The position numbers were made by a program, and so were the translations under genes. The notes below the pieces were generated by a model. That model saw only the letters and a program-made list of their open reading frames with translations. It had not been told where the DNA came from and ran no database searches. Below are positions 23,333 to 34,300 of a stretch of 64,000 bases of DNA, one piece after another. Every line of letters begins with the position of its first letter. The stretch's first letter is position 1. The stretch is from an uncultured Dokdonia sp. (GTDB taxonomy: Bacteria > Bacteroidota > Bacteroidia > Flavobacteriales > Flavobacteriaceae): the NCBI RefSeq assembly GCF_947492535.1, contig NZ_CANLNH010000017.1, positions 1 to 64,000 of the forward strand. Reading direction: 5' to 3'.

Positions 23333-24352
23333 TTATTTGCTACGTACTTTTTGTTCCCATGTCCATGCAGATGCCATTGCTTCGTCTAGGGTGCTTTTTG
23401 CTTTCCATCCAAGGTCTTCATTTGCTTTATGTGTATCTGCATAGGCTGCTATGACATCACCTTCTCGCTTATCAACAATTTTGTAATTGAGCGGTGTATT
23501 GGCTGCTTTTTCAAAAGAAGTAATGACTTCAAGTACAGAACTACCTACACCAGTTCCTACATTAAACACTTCGTAGTTATCTTTATTTTTCTCTTGAAGT
23601 AATCGTTCTAAGGCAACTACATGCGCCTTGGCTAGATCTACTACGTGAATATAATCTCGTATCGCAGTACCATCAGGAGTAGGGTAAGTGTCTCCAAATA
23701 CAGATAGCTGTTCTCTTAAACCTATAGCGGTTTGCGTAATAAAAGGAACTAAGTTTTGTGGAACACCTATAGGTAATTCTCCAATTTCTGCGGATGGATG
23801 TGCTCCAATAGGATTAAAATAACGTAGCGATATTGCTTTTACCTGTGAAGCTATTTTACACGTATCTCGTATAATTTCTTCTCCTATTTGTTTGGTGTTA
23901 CCATAAGGGGATTCTGCAGGTTTTACAGGTGCATTTTCTGTAATTGGTAATTCATCTGCTTGCCCATATACGGTACATGAAGAGCTGAAAATAAAACTAG
24001 CTTGATCCTTTTTTTGTAACTCCTGAAGTATATAAATTAACGTAGCAATATTATTTTCATAATAAAGCAATGGTTCTTTTACACTTTCTCCTACAGCTTT
24101 TGATGCTGCAAAGTGAATCACACCTGCAATATCTTGATGTCTATTGAAGAAGTCTTGAACTTTTGATTTTTCTCGTAAATCAAACTCTTCAAAAATAGGT
24201 GTAGTGCCAGTAATAGAAGTAATGCCTTTTAAGACCTCTTTTGATGAGTTTGAGCAGTTATCTATAATAACCACTTCGTGCCCATTGTTTTGTAATTCTA
24301 CAACGGTATGAGACCCTATAAATCCTAATCCTCCAGTAACGACTATCTTCAT
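23333..24352 (-). CDS. galE: UDP-glucose 4-epimerase (339 aa)
   Basis: NAD-binding motif GGLGFIG at residues 7-13, SSSCTVYG at 123-130, and catalytic Tyr150 and Lys154 in YGNTK place it in the extended SDR GalE family. The sequence MKIVVTGGLGFIGSHT at the N-terminus and the length are standard. It interconverts UDP-galactose and UDP-glucose, the last step of the Leloir pathway. It is the last gene of the minus-strand galactoside locus, with a 213-base gap containing repeats after the symporter gene. Confidence 0.95.
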   Translation of the reverse strand: MKIVVTGGLGFIGSHTVVELQNNGHEVVIIDNCSNSSKEVLKGITSITGTTPIFEEFDLREKSKVQDFFNRHQDIAGVIHFAASKAVGESVKEPLLYYENNIATLIYILQELQKKDQASFIFSSSCTVYGQADELPITENAPVKPAESPYGNTKQIGEEIIRDTCKIASQVKAISLRYFNPIGAHPSAEIGELPIGVPQNLVPFITQTAIGLREQLSVFGDTYPTPDGTAIRDYIHVVDLAKAHVVALERLLQEKNKDNYEVFNVGTGVGSSVLEVITSFEKAANTPLNYKIVDKREGDVIAAYADTHKANEDLGWKAKSTLDEAMASAWTWEQKVRSK

Positions 24353-24361
24353 TTTATTCTT

Positions 24362-24385
24362 GCGAATGCAGGAATCTCATCCTGC
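24362..24385. repeat. REP-like hairpin GCAGGA/TCCTGC
   Basis: GCAGGA (24368-24373) pairs with TCCTGC (24380-24385) after the word TGCGAAT. It lies 9 bases beyond the start codon side of galE, in a gap that also carries a composite repeat. Confidence 0.4.
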
Positions 24386-24516
24386 TATCTAAATTATTAT
24401 TTGATTAGATAAGTCTTTCAACTATCTATATATTCTATTTATTAATGTGTCTTGCCATTTAATATAGCATACGTTTTTACGTGTACCTTTATATACAAAT
24501 GACTATTGTTTTTATA

Positions 24517-24556
24517 CGCTCCTTCCTGCCGGCAGATAGGTTTGCGAAAGCGTATT
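24517..24556. repeat. Composite repeat: iterated palindrome interrupted by a second palindrome
   Basis: The outer parts ACGCT and TTTGCGAAAGCGT look like the two ends of the window's iterated palindrome. Between them lies CCTTCCTGCCGGCAGATAGG, centred on the palindrome CTGCCGGCAG. It may be one element inserted in another, or a separate repeat type. Confidence 0.45.
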
Positions 24557-24565
24557 CAGATTTAT

Positions 24566-26209
24566 TTAAAATATCAAGTACGTACTCAATACTAATAATG
24601 TAATAAGCCCACCTACGATATATGCATACTTCCAAGGGCTTGTATCTATTACTTCGGTGGTTTCAGGAACATAAATGTCTGTTTTTGGTTTTACCATTCC
24701 TATCACTAGCATAATAATAATGTTGACTACAAATAAAATTCCCATCACATGTAAAAAGTGAGGGAACGCTTCTGCTTTAATAATTGCCAGTTCAGCTATA
24801 TCTGTTATACCGTTTGTTTTTGCTTCAGCAAGAGCAGCTTCTTGGTATGATGGTCTCATAAATATTGTACACACATACATAATAACACCTACAATCATAA
24901 CGACTTTTGCGCCAAGAGCAGGTACTTTCTTTGTTAGTATTCCGATAATAACAACTGCTAAAATAGGCACACTTAAACTACCCAATGCTTGTTGGATATA
25001 ATCAAATAATCCTGCAGGTGCGTTTGCAATAAATGGGGCAATGGTCATAGAGACAATAGCCACAAGAAGTCCAAATAGTTTTCCAGCTTTTACAGTTTGA
25101 TGTTCAGAAGCATCTTTTTTGAAAAACTTCTTGTATAAATCAAATCCAAACAGGGTTGCACTACTATTTAATAAACTATTAAACGAACTTAAAACAGCGC
25201 CAAAAAGTACGGCTGCAAAAAATCCTAATAGGGCAGGAGGTAATACTTCTTTTACTAATTGTGGATATGCTTGATCTGCAGAACTAAGATCTCCATTAAA
25301 TACATTCCAAGCAATAATACCAGGAAGTACTACAATAACAGGAATAAGGAACTTGACAAAAGCGGCAAGCATCATTCCTTTCTGTCCTTCTTTTAAACTC
25401 TTAGCTCCAAATACACGTTGTAAAATCGACTGATTGGTTCCCCAATAATACATCTGAGCAATCATCATTCCTGTAAAAATAGTACCCACAGGTATTGATG
25501 AGGTCACATCTCCAGTAACATCAAATTTATCTTGATTTTCAGTCCATAAAGTACTAAGTCCAGCAAACATATCTCCATCGCCAATGAGTTTTAAACCAAA
25601 ATAAGGAATTAATAATCCTCCTATTAATAGTCCGATAGCATTGATCAAATCAGAAACTGCAACGGCTTTCAAGCCTCCAAAAATGGCATATATAATTCCA
25701 ATTGATCCAATACTCCATACACACAACCAGATCACAGAAGATTCTTCCCAGCCTAATAATGCAGGTAAATCAAACATGGTACTGAATGCAAGCGATCCAG
25801 AATAAAGAATGGTAGGTAATAATACAATGGCAAAGGCTATCAAGAATAATACAGATAATATAGCCTTTGTGTTTTCATCAAATCGTTTTTCTATAAATTC
25901 AGGAATTGTAGTAATTCCTCCTTTCATATATTTAGGGAGAAACCATACGGCAGTAATCACCATGGCAATAGCGGCTAGCGTTTCCCATGCCATTACTAAA
26001 ATACCTTCTGAAAATGCTTGCCCGTTGAGACCTACAATTTGCTCAGCAGATAGATTGGTGAGAAGTAAAGAACCTGCAATGGTAATAGCTCCAAGGCTTC
26101 TACCTCCTAGATAATATCCATCTGCTGATTTTTCGTCTGTTCCTCTTGTTTTCCACCAGGCAAAGCCTGCTACTAGTAGTGTAAATGCAATAAAAGAAAT
26201 GATTCCCAT
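24566..26209 (-). CDS. Sodium/solute symporter, SSS family, SGLT-like (547 aa)
   Basis: A polytopic inner-membrane protein with about 14 hydrophobic segments and the SSS layout: an early ADGYYLGGRSLGAITIAGSL helix-1 region, LSAEQIVGLNGQAF next to it, then YAIFGGLKAVAVSD in the middle and AAVLFGAVLSSFNSLLNSSA near the ion site. It matches the galactose/glucose-type branch more than proline or pantothenate carriers, so a sugar or sugar-glycoside substrate is likely. It lies between the fused kinase-dehydrogenase gene and galE. Confidence 0.85.
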   Translation of the reverse strand: MGIISFIAFTLLVAGFAWWKTRGTDEKSADGYYLGGRSLGAITIAGSLLLTNLSAEQIVGLNGQAFSEGILVMAWETLAAIAMVITAVWFLPKYMKGGITTIPEFIEKRFDENTKAILSVLFLIAFAIVLLPTILYSGSLAFSTMFDLPALLGWEESSVIWLCVWSIGSIGIIYAIFGGLKAVAVSDLINAIGLLIGGLLIPYFGLKLIGDGDMFAGLSTLWTENQDKFDVTGDVTSSIPVGTIFTGMMIAQMYYWGTNQSILQRVFGAKSLKEGQKGMMLAAFVKFLIPVIVVLPGIIAWNVFNGDLSSADQAYPQLVKEVLPPALLGFFAAVLFGAVLSSFNSLLNSSATLFGFDLYKKFFKKDASEHQTVKAGKLFGLLVAIVSMTIAPFIANAPAGLFDYIQQALGSLSVPILAVVIIGILTKKVPALGAKVVMIVGVIMYVCTIFMRPSYQEAALAEAKTNGITDIAELAIIKAEAFPHFLHVMGILFVVNIIIMLVIGMVKPKTDIYVPETTEVIDTSPWKYAYIVGGLITLLVLSTYLIF

Positions 26210-26277
26210 AGGTCGTTTAGTTTATAGTGTTGCAGTGAAAATATGAAATTTCATTGAATATTGGGTTGCTTTTTGAG

Positions 26278-26297
26278 TACGCTTTCGCGAAAGCGTA
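26278..26297. repeat. Iterated palindrome TACGCTTTCGCGAAAGCGTA
   Basis: Perfect 20-bp copy preceded by TGAG and followed by TAC, in the 128-base gap between the symporter and the fused glycerol gene. Confidence 0.9.
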
Positions 26298-26337
26298 TAC
26301 CTTTGTATTCACTACAACGTTATAGTTGTGTTTTTGG

Positions 26338-29300
26338 CTATGCTTCAATTTCTTGATCATAATAATGTGATGCATCTTTTACTAACATATCCAGCCATTT
26401 ATTTTCATTAATCACACGAGCTTCATCCCATCCTAAATACTTGATGAGGTCTTCCTGTACAAGTTGTCTGTATGTATGAACACTATGTATGTCAAAATAA
26501 AGTCTTCCCGTTCTTCGTACGAAAAAATCGGCTAAAGAGTTGGTCATTTCATGGTGCACGCTATACCATACTTCAGCACGTATTAAGCGTTCTTCTACAG
26601 ATTCATTTAAGAAATAATCTATTTTCTGTATGATGTCGCTTGCTTGTTTTCCATAGGTAGTTGCAAGGTATTCGCTTTGATAACTATCAGTGATGCCTAT
26701 AGTTTTGAGCTGAGATGCAATCTCTTTTTCATAGGTATTCACCTCTTTTGTATCATTCATGGGAGAAGACGTAAGTGGGATACGTTCTGTATACGATTTG
26801 ATAAGATGTTGTTTTTTCTTTTCAGGAACACTCTTCAATACGGTATCAATCACACGTTGCGCCATTTTACGGTATCCTGTGAGTTTTCCTCCTGCAATAG
26901 AGATAAGACCTGTTTTGGAAACAAAGATTTCATCTCTTCTAGAAAGTTCTGAAGGATCTTTTCCATCTTCATGAATAAGGGGTCTTAATCCAGCCCAATT
27001 AGATTCAATATCTTCTATAGTGAGTTGTACATCTGGAAACATATTGTTTACAGCATCTAATAAATAGGTGGCATCTTCTTTCGTTGCTACTACTCGATTA
27101 AGGTTTCCATTATAGTTGGTATCTGTTGTTCCCACATACGTAGATCTGCCTCTTGGAATGGCAAAAATCATACGACCGTCAGGGACATCAAAGTAAATAG
27201 ATTGTGTTAATGGGAAACGTTCTCTTGAAAATACAATATGTACACCCTTGGTTAGATGGAGGTGTTTGTTATTCATAGAGTGATCTTTCTCTCTCACTAA
27301 ATCTACCCAAGGTCCTGCCGCAGATACATAATTTGTTGCTTTTAACTTAAAGCTACTTTTGGTATTATAATCATAACAATGTAGGTTTTTGATTTTTCCA
27401 TCATCGTCATAATTAAATGATTTCATCTCACAATAATTGATGACACAGGCTCCAAATGAAGCTGCTTTTTTAAGAAGCTCAATAGTAAGTCTAGCATCAT
27501 CGGTACGATATTCTGCATAATAACCACCTCCTACAAGATGTTCTTTATTAAGTAATGGTTCTTTACTTGCTGTTTCTTCTACAGAAAGCATTTTACGTTT
27601 GTCTTCTCCTTCAACATTTGCGAGGAAGTCATATACTTTTAATCCAATGGCAGTCATCATCTTTCCATAGGTGCCTCCTTCAATAAGGGGTAATAACATT
27701 TTCTCTGGAACCACAAGATGAGGTGCTAATTTATGTACGGTTGCTCGTTCACTACCAGATTCCTTTACAAGTCCAATTTCCATTTGTTTGAGGTAACGTA
27801 GTCCTCCATGAATAAGTTTGGTGGATTTGTTACTGGTTCCTGAAGCAAAATCATTTTTTTCTATAAGACATACATTCATACCTCTGGAGGAAGCATCTAG
27901 TGCAATACCTGCTCCCGTAACACCACCGCCTATAATAATAAGATCAAAGCGTTCTTTTTTAGCTCTTCGTAATTGCGTGTCTCGATCTAGAATAGAAAAA
28001 CGTATAGGGCCTTCTTCTTTTACAGAAAGCATGTTTTGATTAGAAGACTTGGTACGTGCGACGGCTTGTTTCCAGCCAGTATATTTCTTGGTTCTGGTAT
28101 ATTCGGTTATTTCAGGAGTGAATAAGGTATCTACTTCTCGTAATTTTGCAATGTCTTTTTTGGTCCAAATACCTGCTTTTATACCTGCTAAGAATGCAGC
28201 TCCAAGGGCAGTGACTTCAAGCATTTTAGGACGATCTACTTCTACATTTAGAATATCTGATTGGAATTGCATTAGATAATTATTTGCAGTCGCACCTCCA
28301 TCTACTTTGAGGGATTTCATTTGCTTACCACTATCTTCTACCATAGCTTCTAATACATCTCTAGATTGGTAGGCAAGTGCATCTATGGTTGCTTTGATAA
28401 TTTCATTTTTACCAGAATCTAATGTAAGTCCGTAGATAGCACCTTTTGCTTTCATATCCCAGTGCGGCGCACCGAGTCCTGCAAAGGCAGGTACAACATA
28501 TAAGTCGTCTGCTGAGGTGGTTGCCTCACAAATGGCTTCTGTTTCTTTGGCATGGTCAATCACCTGAAGTTTATCTCGTAACCATTGTACAGAAGCTCCT
28601 GCAACAAATACACTTCCTTCTAGGGCATATTTTATGTTATCAGTTTCTAAGCTTGCACAGAGTGTCGTTAATAATCCGTTTTTAGATTGGTATGGTTTTT
28701 TACCTGTATTCATAAGCATAAAACAGCCAGTACCATAGGTGTTTTTAGCCATTCCAGATTTATACCCTCCTTGTCCAAATAATGACGCTTGTTGATCTCC
28801 AGCCACTCCATAAATAGGAATCTCATGCCCTTTATATGTAAAGTGCCCAAAATCTGATGAAGAATGCTGTACCTTAGGAAGCATCGCTTTGGGAATTTGT
28901 AATGCATTTAGCATTTTTGAATCCCAATCTAGTTCTAAAATATTATAGAGTAAGGTGCGTGATGCATTCGAATGATCAGTTACGTGATGCTTTCCTTGTG
29001 TAAATTTCCAAATCAACCAACTGTCTATGGTTCCAAATAAGAGTTCTCCTTTCTCAGCTTTTTCTTGAGCTCCTTCTACATGATCAAGAATCCATCGTGC
29101 TTTTGTTCCAGAAAAGTAAGAATCGATAACAAGTCCTGTATTTTTTGCAACATACTCTTCTAACCCTTGTGCTTTTAATTGCTCACAAATTCCTGATGTA
29201 CGTTTATCTAACCATACAATAGCATTGTGTATGGGTTTGCCAGTAGTTTTATCCCAGACAACAGTAGTTTCTCGTTGATTGGTAATACCAATAGCTGCAA

Positions 29301-29520
29301 TTTGATCTATTGATATAGAAGATTTTTCTATAACGTCTTCAAATACTTCTTGTTGGTGTGTTACAATTTCAATAGGATCATGCTCTACCCATCCAGGTTT
29401 TGGATACTGTTGGGTTAGTTCTTTTTGAGCGATGCCGCATATGTTGCCTTTTTTGTCAAAAATGATGGCACGTGTACTTGTTGTGCCTTGATCAAAAGCG
29501 ATAATATATTCTTTACTCAT
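26338..29520 (-). CDS. glpK-glpD: Fused glycerol kinase and glycerol-3-phosphate dehydrogenase (1060 aa)
   Basis: One uninterrupted frame holds two complete enzymes. Residues 1-496 are glycerol kinase (IIAFDQGTTSTRAIIFD at the N-terminus, GGATANNYLMQFQSDIL in the nucleotide domain). Residues 497-1060 are FAD-linked glycerol-3-phosphate dehydrogenase: FDLIIIGGGVTGAGIALDAS with GGG at 531-533, then LIHGGLRYLKQ and a GGKLTGYR block. Together they convert glycerol to dihydroxyacetone phosphate. The junction has an ATG at codon 497, where a separate glpD would start. In another frame a TAA lies 9 bases before that ATG, so an indel could have joined two genes. It follows the alpha-galactosidase gene by 26 bases. 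Confidence 0.85.
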   Translation of the reverse strand: MSKEYIIAFDQGTTSTRAIIFDKKGNICGIAQKELTQQYPKPGWVEHDPIEIVTHQQEVFEDVIEKSSISIDQIAAIGITNQRETTVVWDKTTGKPIHNAIVWLDKRTSGICEQLKAQGLEEYVAKNTGLVIDSYFSGTKARWILDHVEGAQEKAEKGELLFGTIDSWLIWKFTQGKHHVTDHSNASRTLLYNILELDWDSKMLNALQIPKAMLPKVQHSSSDFGHFTYKGHEIPIYGVAGDQQASLFGQGGYKSGMAKNTYGTGCFMLMNTGKKPYQSKNGLLTTLCASLETDNIKYALEGSVFVAGASVQWLRDKLQVIDHAKETEAICEATTSADDLYVVPAFAGLGAPHWDMKAKGAIYGLTLDSGKNEIIKATIDALAYQSRDVLEAMVEDSGKQMKSLKVDGGATANNYLMQFQSDILNVEVDRPKMLEVTALGAAFLAGIKAGIWTKKDIAKLREVDTLFTPEITEYTRTKKYTGWKQAVARTKSSNQNMLSVKEEGPIRFSILDRDTQLRRAKKERFDLIIIGGGVTGAGIALDASSRGMNVCLIEKNDFASGTSNKSTKLIHGGLRYLKQMEIGLVKESGSERATVHKLAPHLVVPEKMLLPLIEGGTYGKMMTAIGLKVYDFLANVEGEDKRKMLSVEETASKEPLLNKEHLVGGGYYAEYRTDDARLTIELLKKAASFGACVINYCEMKSFNYDDDGKIKNLHCYDYNTKSSFKLKATNYVSAAGPWVDLVREKDHSMNNKHLHLTKGVHIVFSRERFPLTQSIYFDVPDGRMIFAIPRGRSTYVGTTDTNYNGNLNRVVATKEDATYLLDAVNNMFPDVQLTIEDIESNWAGLRPLIHEDGKDPSELSRRDEIFVSKTGLISIAGGKLTGYRKMAQRVIDTVLKSVPEKKKQHLIKSYTERIPLTSSPMNDTKEVNTYEKEIASQLKTIGITDSYQSEYLATTYGKQASDIIQKIDYFLNESVEERLIRAEVWYSVHHEMTNSLADFFVRRTGRLYFDIHSVHTYRQLVQEDLIKYLGWDEARVINENKWLDMLVKDASHYYDQEIEA

Positions 29521-29546
29521 AGTGTATAAGACAGATTCTTTTGCTC

Positions 29547-31313
29547 TTAAAGATAAGTATTCTTAGATAGTTTTATTAACCCACTAGAAGGAACTTCAAT
29601 TTTCAAAATTCCTTTTTGTAATGATATAGATGATTCATGTGTTTTTTCTCCTGTACAGTTGTAAATGACGATATTATAATCCCCTAAATTATTTAAGCAA
29701 TCTATAATTACATGATCGTTTACTTGCCCATTTATGATATCAATTTTTGAAGCTTTCGATGTGATGGGAATGCTATAATTATCAAAAACACCAATAATAT
29801 GTTGATCATTCAAAAAAGATTCACATATAGGGTAATTTGCTAATGGTTTGTGAGGTGTAAATTCTCCTTTTAATAATGTCGTTGCATTCTGATTCCAGTA
29901 GTTTGTGTAAAATGCAATCATTTTTGCCTCATCTTGAGAGGTATCTTTTAATAAAACAGATAACTGAGGAACACCAAATAATGTATTGATAAGTTGTAAT
30001 GCCTTTATTTCAAGAGGTTCATCTTTATGATATGTAAACATATCACTATGAACAGCTGTATCTCCACAGATCATTTTTATATCGGCGATACGTACACGAT
30101 TCATGGCAGTATCACCAGGGCAATCAAATGCTCTAAACATATTTCCATATTTACGCATTGCTGGACCTGTATATTTTTGCCTAAACTCAATCACAACATC
30201 TTTCTTGATCGCTTTTAAAGAAGTGATAATGTCTGTTAATAATCTATCTACTGCTTCATTAATGGAAGAAAAATCTCTTCCATTTTCTTGTGTTAATATC
30301 GTGTCTGGATAGGCTCTAAATTCATCAATAAAATCCAGTTTAAAACCATCTAAATTCCAATTTGTAAGTGCTTTAGTATATAAACCAATAAGATATGCTC
30401 TCACTTCTGGGTATCTAGGATCAAATACAGGAGCCCATCGATGATTTTCAGTGAGAAACTTCCCTTTAAACTTTTGATACGCTTTACTGTATTTTCCACA
30501 AAAAGGAACAGAATACCATAAGGCTAATTTCATACCTGTATCATGAACTGCTTTTGTGAATTCAGCGAGATCAGGAATACGTTCTGGTTCCCAGTCTCCT
30601 GTATAGTCATAGCCTCTATTACTGTCTTTAGTTTGCCAACCGTCGTCCAATATCATGAGCTCATATCCTAATTTTGAAGCCAATTTACATTCTTGTAAAA
30701 GGAGTTCAGGTTCAAGATTTTGATGAAATTGATACCACGTTGAATACACTGGTGTTTGTGCGAGTGGTGGCGTAGTAATAGGTGTTAAATGTTCAAAACT
30801 TTCCCACCAAAGCCCTATGTCTTTTAATGCTTTAGAAAAATGACGATTGTTTTGATCTATTCGTAATTCTGTATAATATTCGGTAATCGCATGATGAGGT
30901 TCTGGAAATAATGTAATGTGGCAATAGATGCAATTATCTTCTTCTCTATACAATGCATTTAAAGATGTTGTATTGATCGCATCAGCACAAGCAAATGTAA
31001 GTGTGTTTGTGTCATCATGTCCATATAGAGATAGGACAGGTGCATCTACAGAAATACGAGATTCCATATGGTTTAATTCCCAGTCATCCATAATGCGTTT
31101 AGAAAAATCTGAAGTAGGTTTCCAAACTCCTTTTATGTTTATTGCAGGAATTTTCCAAGATATTGTTACAGGTACAGGAATGAACTCCTTATATGCTGAA
31201 AAGCGTATTGAATAAATATCTATATTTTTATCCTTCGTATGTGGCGTAATAGTAACATCAAAAGCATCTGAACTTTTGGTGATATTAAAACGATGTGTAA
31301 TTACTTCTTCCAT
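29547..31313 (-). CDS. Alpha-galactosidase, GH36 type, cytoplasmic (588 aa)
   Basis: The TIM-barrel core shows LILDDGWQ-type sequence (ELMILDDGWQTK), DPRYPEVRAYL, and LDGFKLDFIDEF with the nucleophile Asp327. FRAFDCPGDTAMNRVR contains Asp397, the best acid/base candidate. An N-terminal beta-sandwich and a C-terminal beta domain flank the barrel. No signal peptide or lipobox is present, so the enzyme acts in the cytoplasm, after uptake. GH36 enzymes release terminal alpha-galactose from oligosaccharides and galactosyl-glycerols. The start is 9 bases after the FG-GAP gene stop, so it is cotranscribed. Confidence 0.85.
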   Translation of the reverse strand: MEEVITHRFNITKSSDAFDVTITPHTKDKNIDIYSIRFSAYKEFIPVPVTISWKIPAINIKGVWKPTSDFSKRIMDDWELNHMESRISVDAPVLSLYGHDDTNTLTFACADAINTTSLNALYREEDNCIYCHITLFPEPHHAITEYYTELRIDQNNRHFSKALKDIGLWWESFEHLTPITTPPLAQTPVYSTWYQFHQNLEPELLLQECKLASKLGYELMILDDGWQTKDSNRGYDYTGDWEPERIPDLAEFTKAVHDTGMKLALWYSVPFCGKYSKAYQKFKGKFLTENHRWAPVFDPRYPEVRAYLIGLYTKALTNWNLDGFKLDFIDEFRAYPDTILTQENGRDFSSINEAVDRLLTDIITSLKAIKKDVVIEFRQKYTGPAMRKYGNMFRAFDCPGDTAMNRVRIADIKMICGDTAVHSDMFTYHKDEPLEIKALQLINTLFGVPQLSVLLKDTSQDEAKMIAFYTNYWNQNATTLLKGEFTPHKPLANYPICESFLNDQHIIGVFDNYSIPITSKASKIDIINGQVNDHVIIDCLNNLGDYNIVIYNCTGEKTHESSISLQKGILKIEVPSSGLIKLSKNTYL

Positions 31314-31322
31314 GTAAGCCTA

Positions 31323-34300
31323 TTATTCGTTTATAGTCGGGCTATCTCCTTGATTAATTTCAAATACGCATGCTTCTTCATTACTTTGAGAGGCAATAAC
31401 ACGTACTTGTTTTTTGTTACTAATTGCTGTAGTTATATAGTTTGATTGTTTCGGAACTATAAAGCCACTTTCTTGATTTTTAAGGACAGTAAATCCTTTA
31501 TCACTTCCTTTTAAAAACACACCTATAAGTGCGTCGTGTCTTCCGTAATTAGACTCGGCAGTATAATCGTTTCCTACAAGTAAGACGTCTTTATATCCAT
31601 CTCGGTCAATGTCCTGTATAAGGATGTCTTGTATTGGGGCACGCTGACATTCTTGAGGGAGCGCATGTATAATAAAGGTATCATCACCTATGTTTTCTGC
31701 ATAAACAGACTCAAAAGTAGTCGCATGAAATGTATCTGTATCTATATCTTGAATATTCAAAAGTGTTTTAAAATCTACTTTTGCAAATTCGCTATACGTT
31801 CCATACCTCTTTTTTAAAGAAACTATTTGCTTAAAAATATCATCTCTGGTATGGATAGGCTTTAGTGTAGATGTCTGTGCTTGCGTAAAGTATTGTGCTA
31901 GTACAGGATCAATACTCCCATTAGTATCAAAGTCTTTCGTATATACGTATATAGGTTGTTCTTGGCTAGGTTTTATAAATCCATTAGTTCCTTGGTTTCC
32001 TAGTAGTATATCTATATCACCATCATTATCAATATCTGCAGTTTCTATAGTGTTCCACCATCCTTGCATAGAGACAGACGCTCCGTTTTCATTTTTAAAC
32101 TGTAAAGGAATTTCCTCTAATTGATGTTCTTTTGTCGTGTATGCTGTTACACCATTCCAATGACCGATAGTAATAAGTTCTTTAGTTCCATCTGTCGTGA
32201 TATCGGCCCAAGTTGAACTCTTTAAAAAACCATTAGTATTAGATATCGTATCTACAATATGATATTTCTTATTTTTATTTTCTAATAAATAACTTTCCAT
32301 TCCAAGAGGGTAACTGCCTGCTAAAACACCTCCAGAAACAAATAGGTCATCATCTCCATCTTGGTCATAGTCTGTTTTAGTTACACTAGTCGTATTTATA
32401 TCCATTATTGGTACTAGTAATTCTTTAGGAACTACAAAATTACCTTTGCCCGTATTAAGCAATATTTCGTCTACTTTGTCACGTGCATCTGTACCGCCAT
32501 AACCAATAAACAGATCTAGGTCATTATCCTGATCGATATCTACAAAGAGTGCCGAAGTAACATCAGAGTTTTGCGTAAATGTTTGGATTACTTCATAGGT
32601 ACCTTGGTTATTTTCTTTTAATACCTGACTTGGTATTTTGCTATTACCACCTATAAATAATTCATCACCAAGTACACCATCGATATCACCAGCAATAATG
32701 ACAGGTCCATTTGCATTGAATTGTAGTGGGACTAATGATTGTTGTATAAAATCATTTGCAGGGTTTTCAGAATGCTTATAGGATAGAATATGATCTCTTT
32801 TTTGTAGAATAGTAGGAGGGGTGTTTTTTGATACTTTTTTTGTCGCAGTGTCTTGGTATGTTAACACAGTTACAGAATTTGCAGATACCTCGTTAGTGGT
32901 ATAAGATTTTCCATCTGGCCATATAACTTCTAGAGAATCTATAGGAGCAGCTTTGATTCCAAAATAAATGGCGGGTTCTACAGAAGATAGATACCCTTTT
33001 ACAACAGACTGATAATGTGTTTGCGATGTTCCTTGTTGCCACATAGTAACCTTAGCTCCTATGGCAGCTTTGTTTTTTGGAGCCCCTTTTAATTGAATGC
33101 GTACATAATCATTCGCGTTTTTGTCTACATGGTTTTCAAGTATAAAGGCAGGGGCATTAATATTATTTACAATAATATCTAAATCTCCATCTCCATCTAA
33201 ATCTGCATATGCTGCACCATTTGAAAATGAATTTTCAGGAGCGATCCATTGCTCAGATACATCTTCAAAAGAACTATCTCCTGTGTTTTTAAACATAAAA
33301 TTTGGGAGGTAAATACCAGGAAGATTCTGTACGAGTGTTTGTAATTTTTTAGCACGCGATTTTGGAGTTCCAAAAACATTATTTTGCCCAGAATAATTAA
33401 TAAAATCTAAATCAGTAATATCTTTTACATATCCATTTGTAATGTATAGGTCTTTTTGTCCGTCACCATCATAATCGGCGATAAGGGGTGCCCAACTCCA
33501 GTCGGTTTTTGCAATCCCTGCTTTATATCCTACTTCAGAAGCAGGTAAGGCAATGCCTTGGTGTATACCATTATGGATTTGTAGGGTGTTTTGAACATAC
33601 TGTGGTGTATATCCATTACGTTGGGAGAGTAAGAATTTGTCATAATTATTAAAGCCAAGCATCTTTTTTTGACGTTCATAATCATTAGGAAGCATATCTA
33701 CTACAGCGATATCTGGTAATGCGTCATTATTGATATCGGCAATATCTACACCCATAGCGTTGTATGTTTGTGTTGTAAGTATGTCGGTGTCCGCTTTCGC
33801 GAAAGCGTACTCAGCAGCACTCCCCTGATTTATATACAATACATCATTTGTAATGAAATCATTGGTAATATAGATGTCTGGCAATAAATCATTGTTATAA
33901 TCTGTGATGGCAATACCGAGTCCAAAACCTTTATGGGTAATGCCTTTTTCTTCAGAAACATCTTCAAAAACAGGGTGAGAACTCCCTTCTTTTGTCTTGT
34001 TTTCTAATAATACATCTTGTAAGTGATCTGGGAATTTATCTTTTGGTATTGGATTATTCCTGCCATATTTGGTATTCCCATTTCTCACAATGTAAGCATC
34101 TAGATCATGATCTGAATCATAGTCGAAAAAGAGTGTTTGTTGACTATACTGTGCATCATCTAGTCCATATGCTTTTGCGCTTTCTTCAAAAATTGGAATC
34201 CCATTTTCATTAAGTCCTTTGTTGATGTAGAGTAGGTTTGGGCAATCATTGTTACAATGTGCACCACCTACGTTTATATAGATGTCATCATATCCATCGG

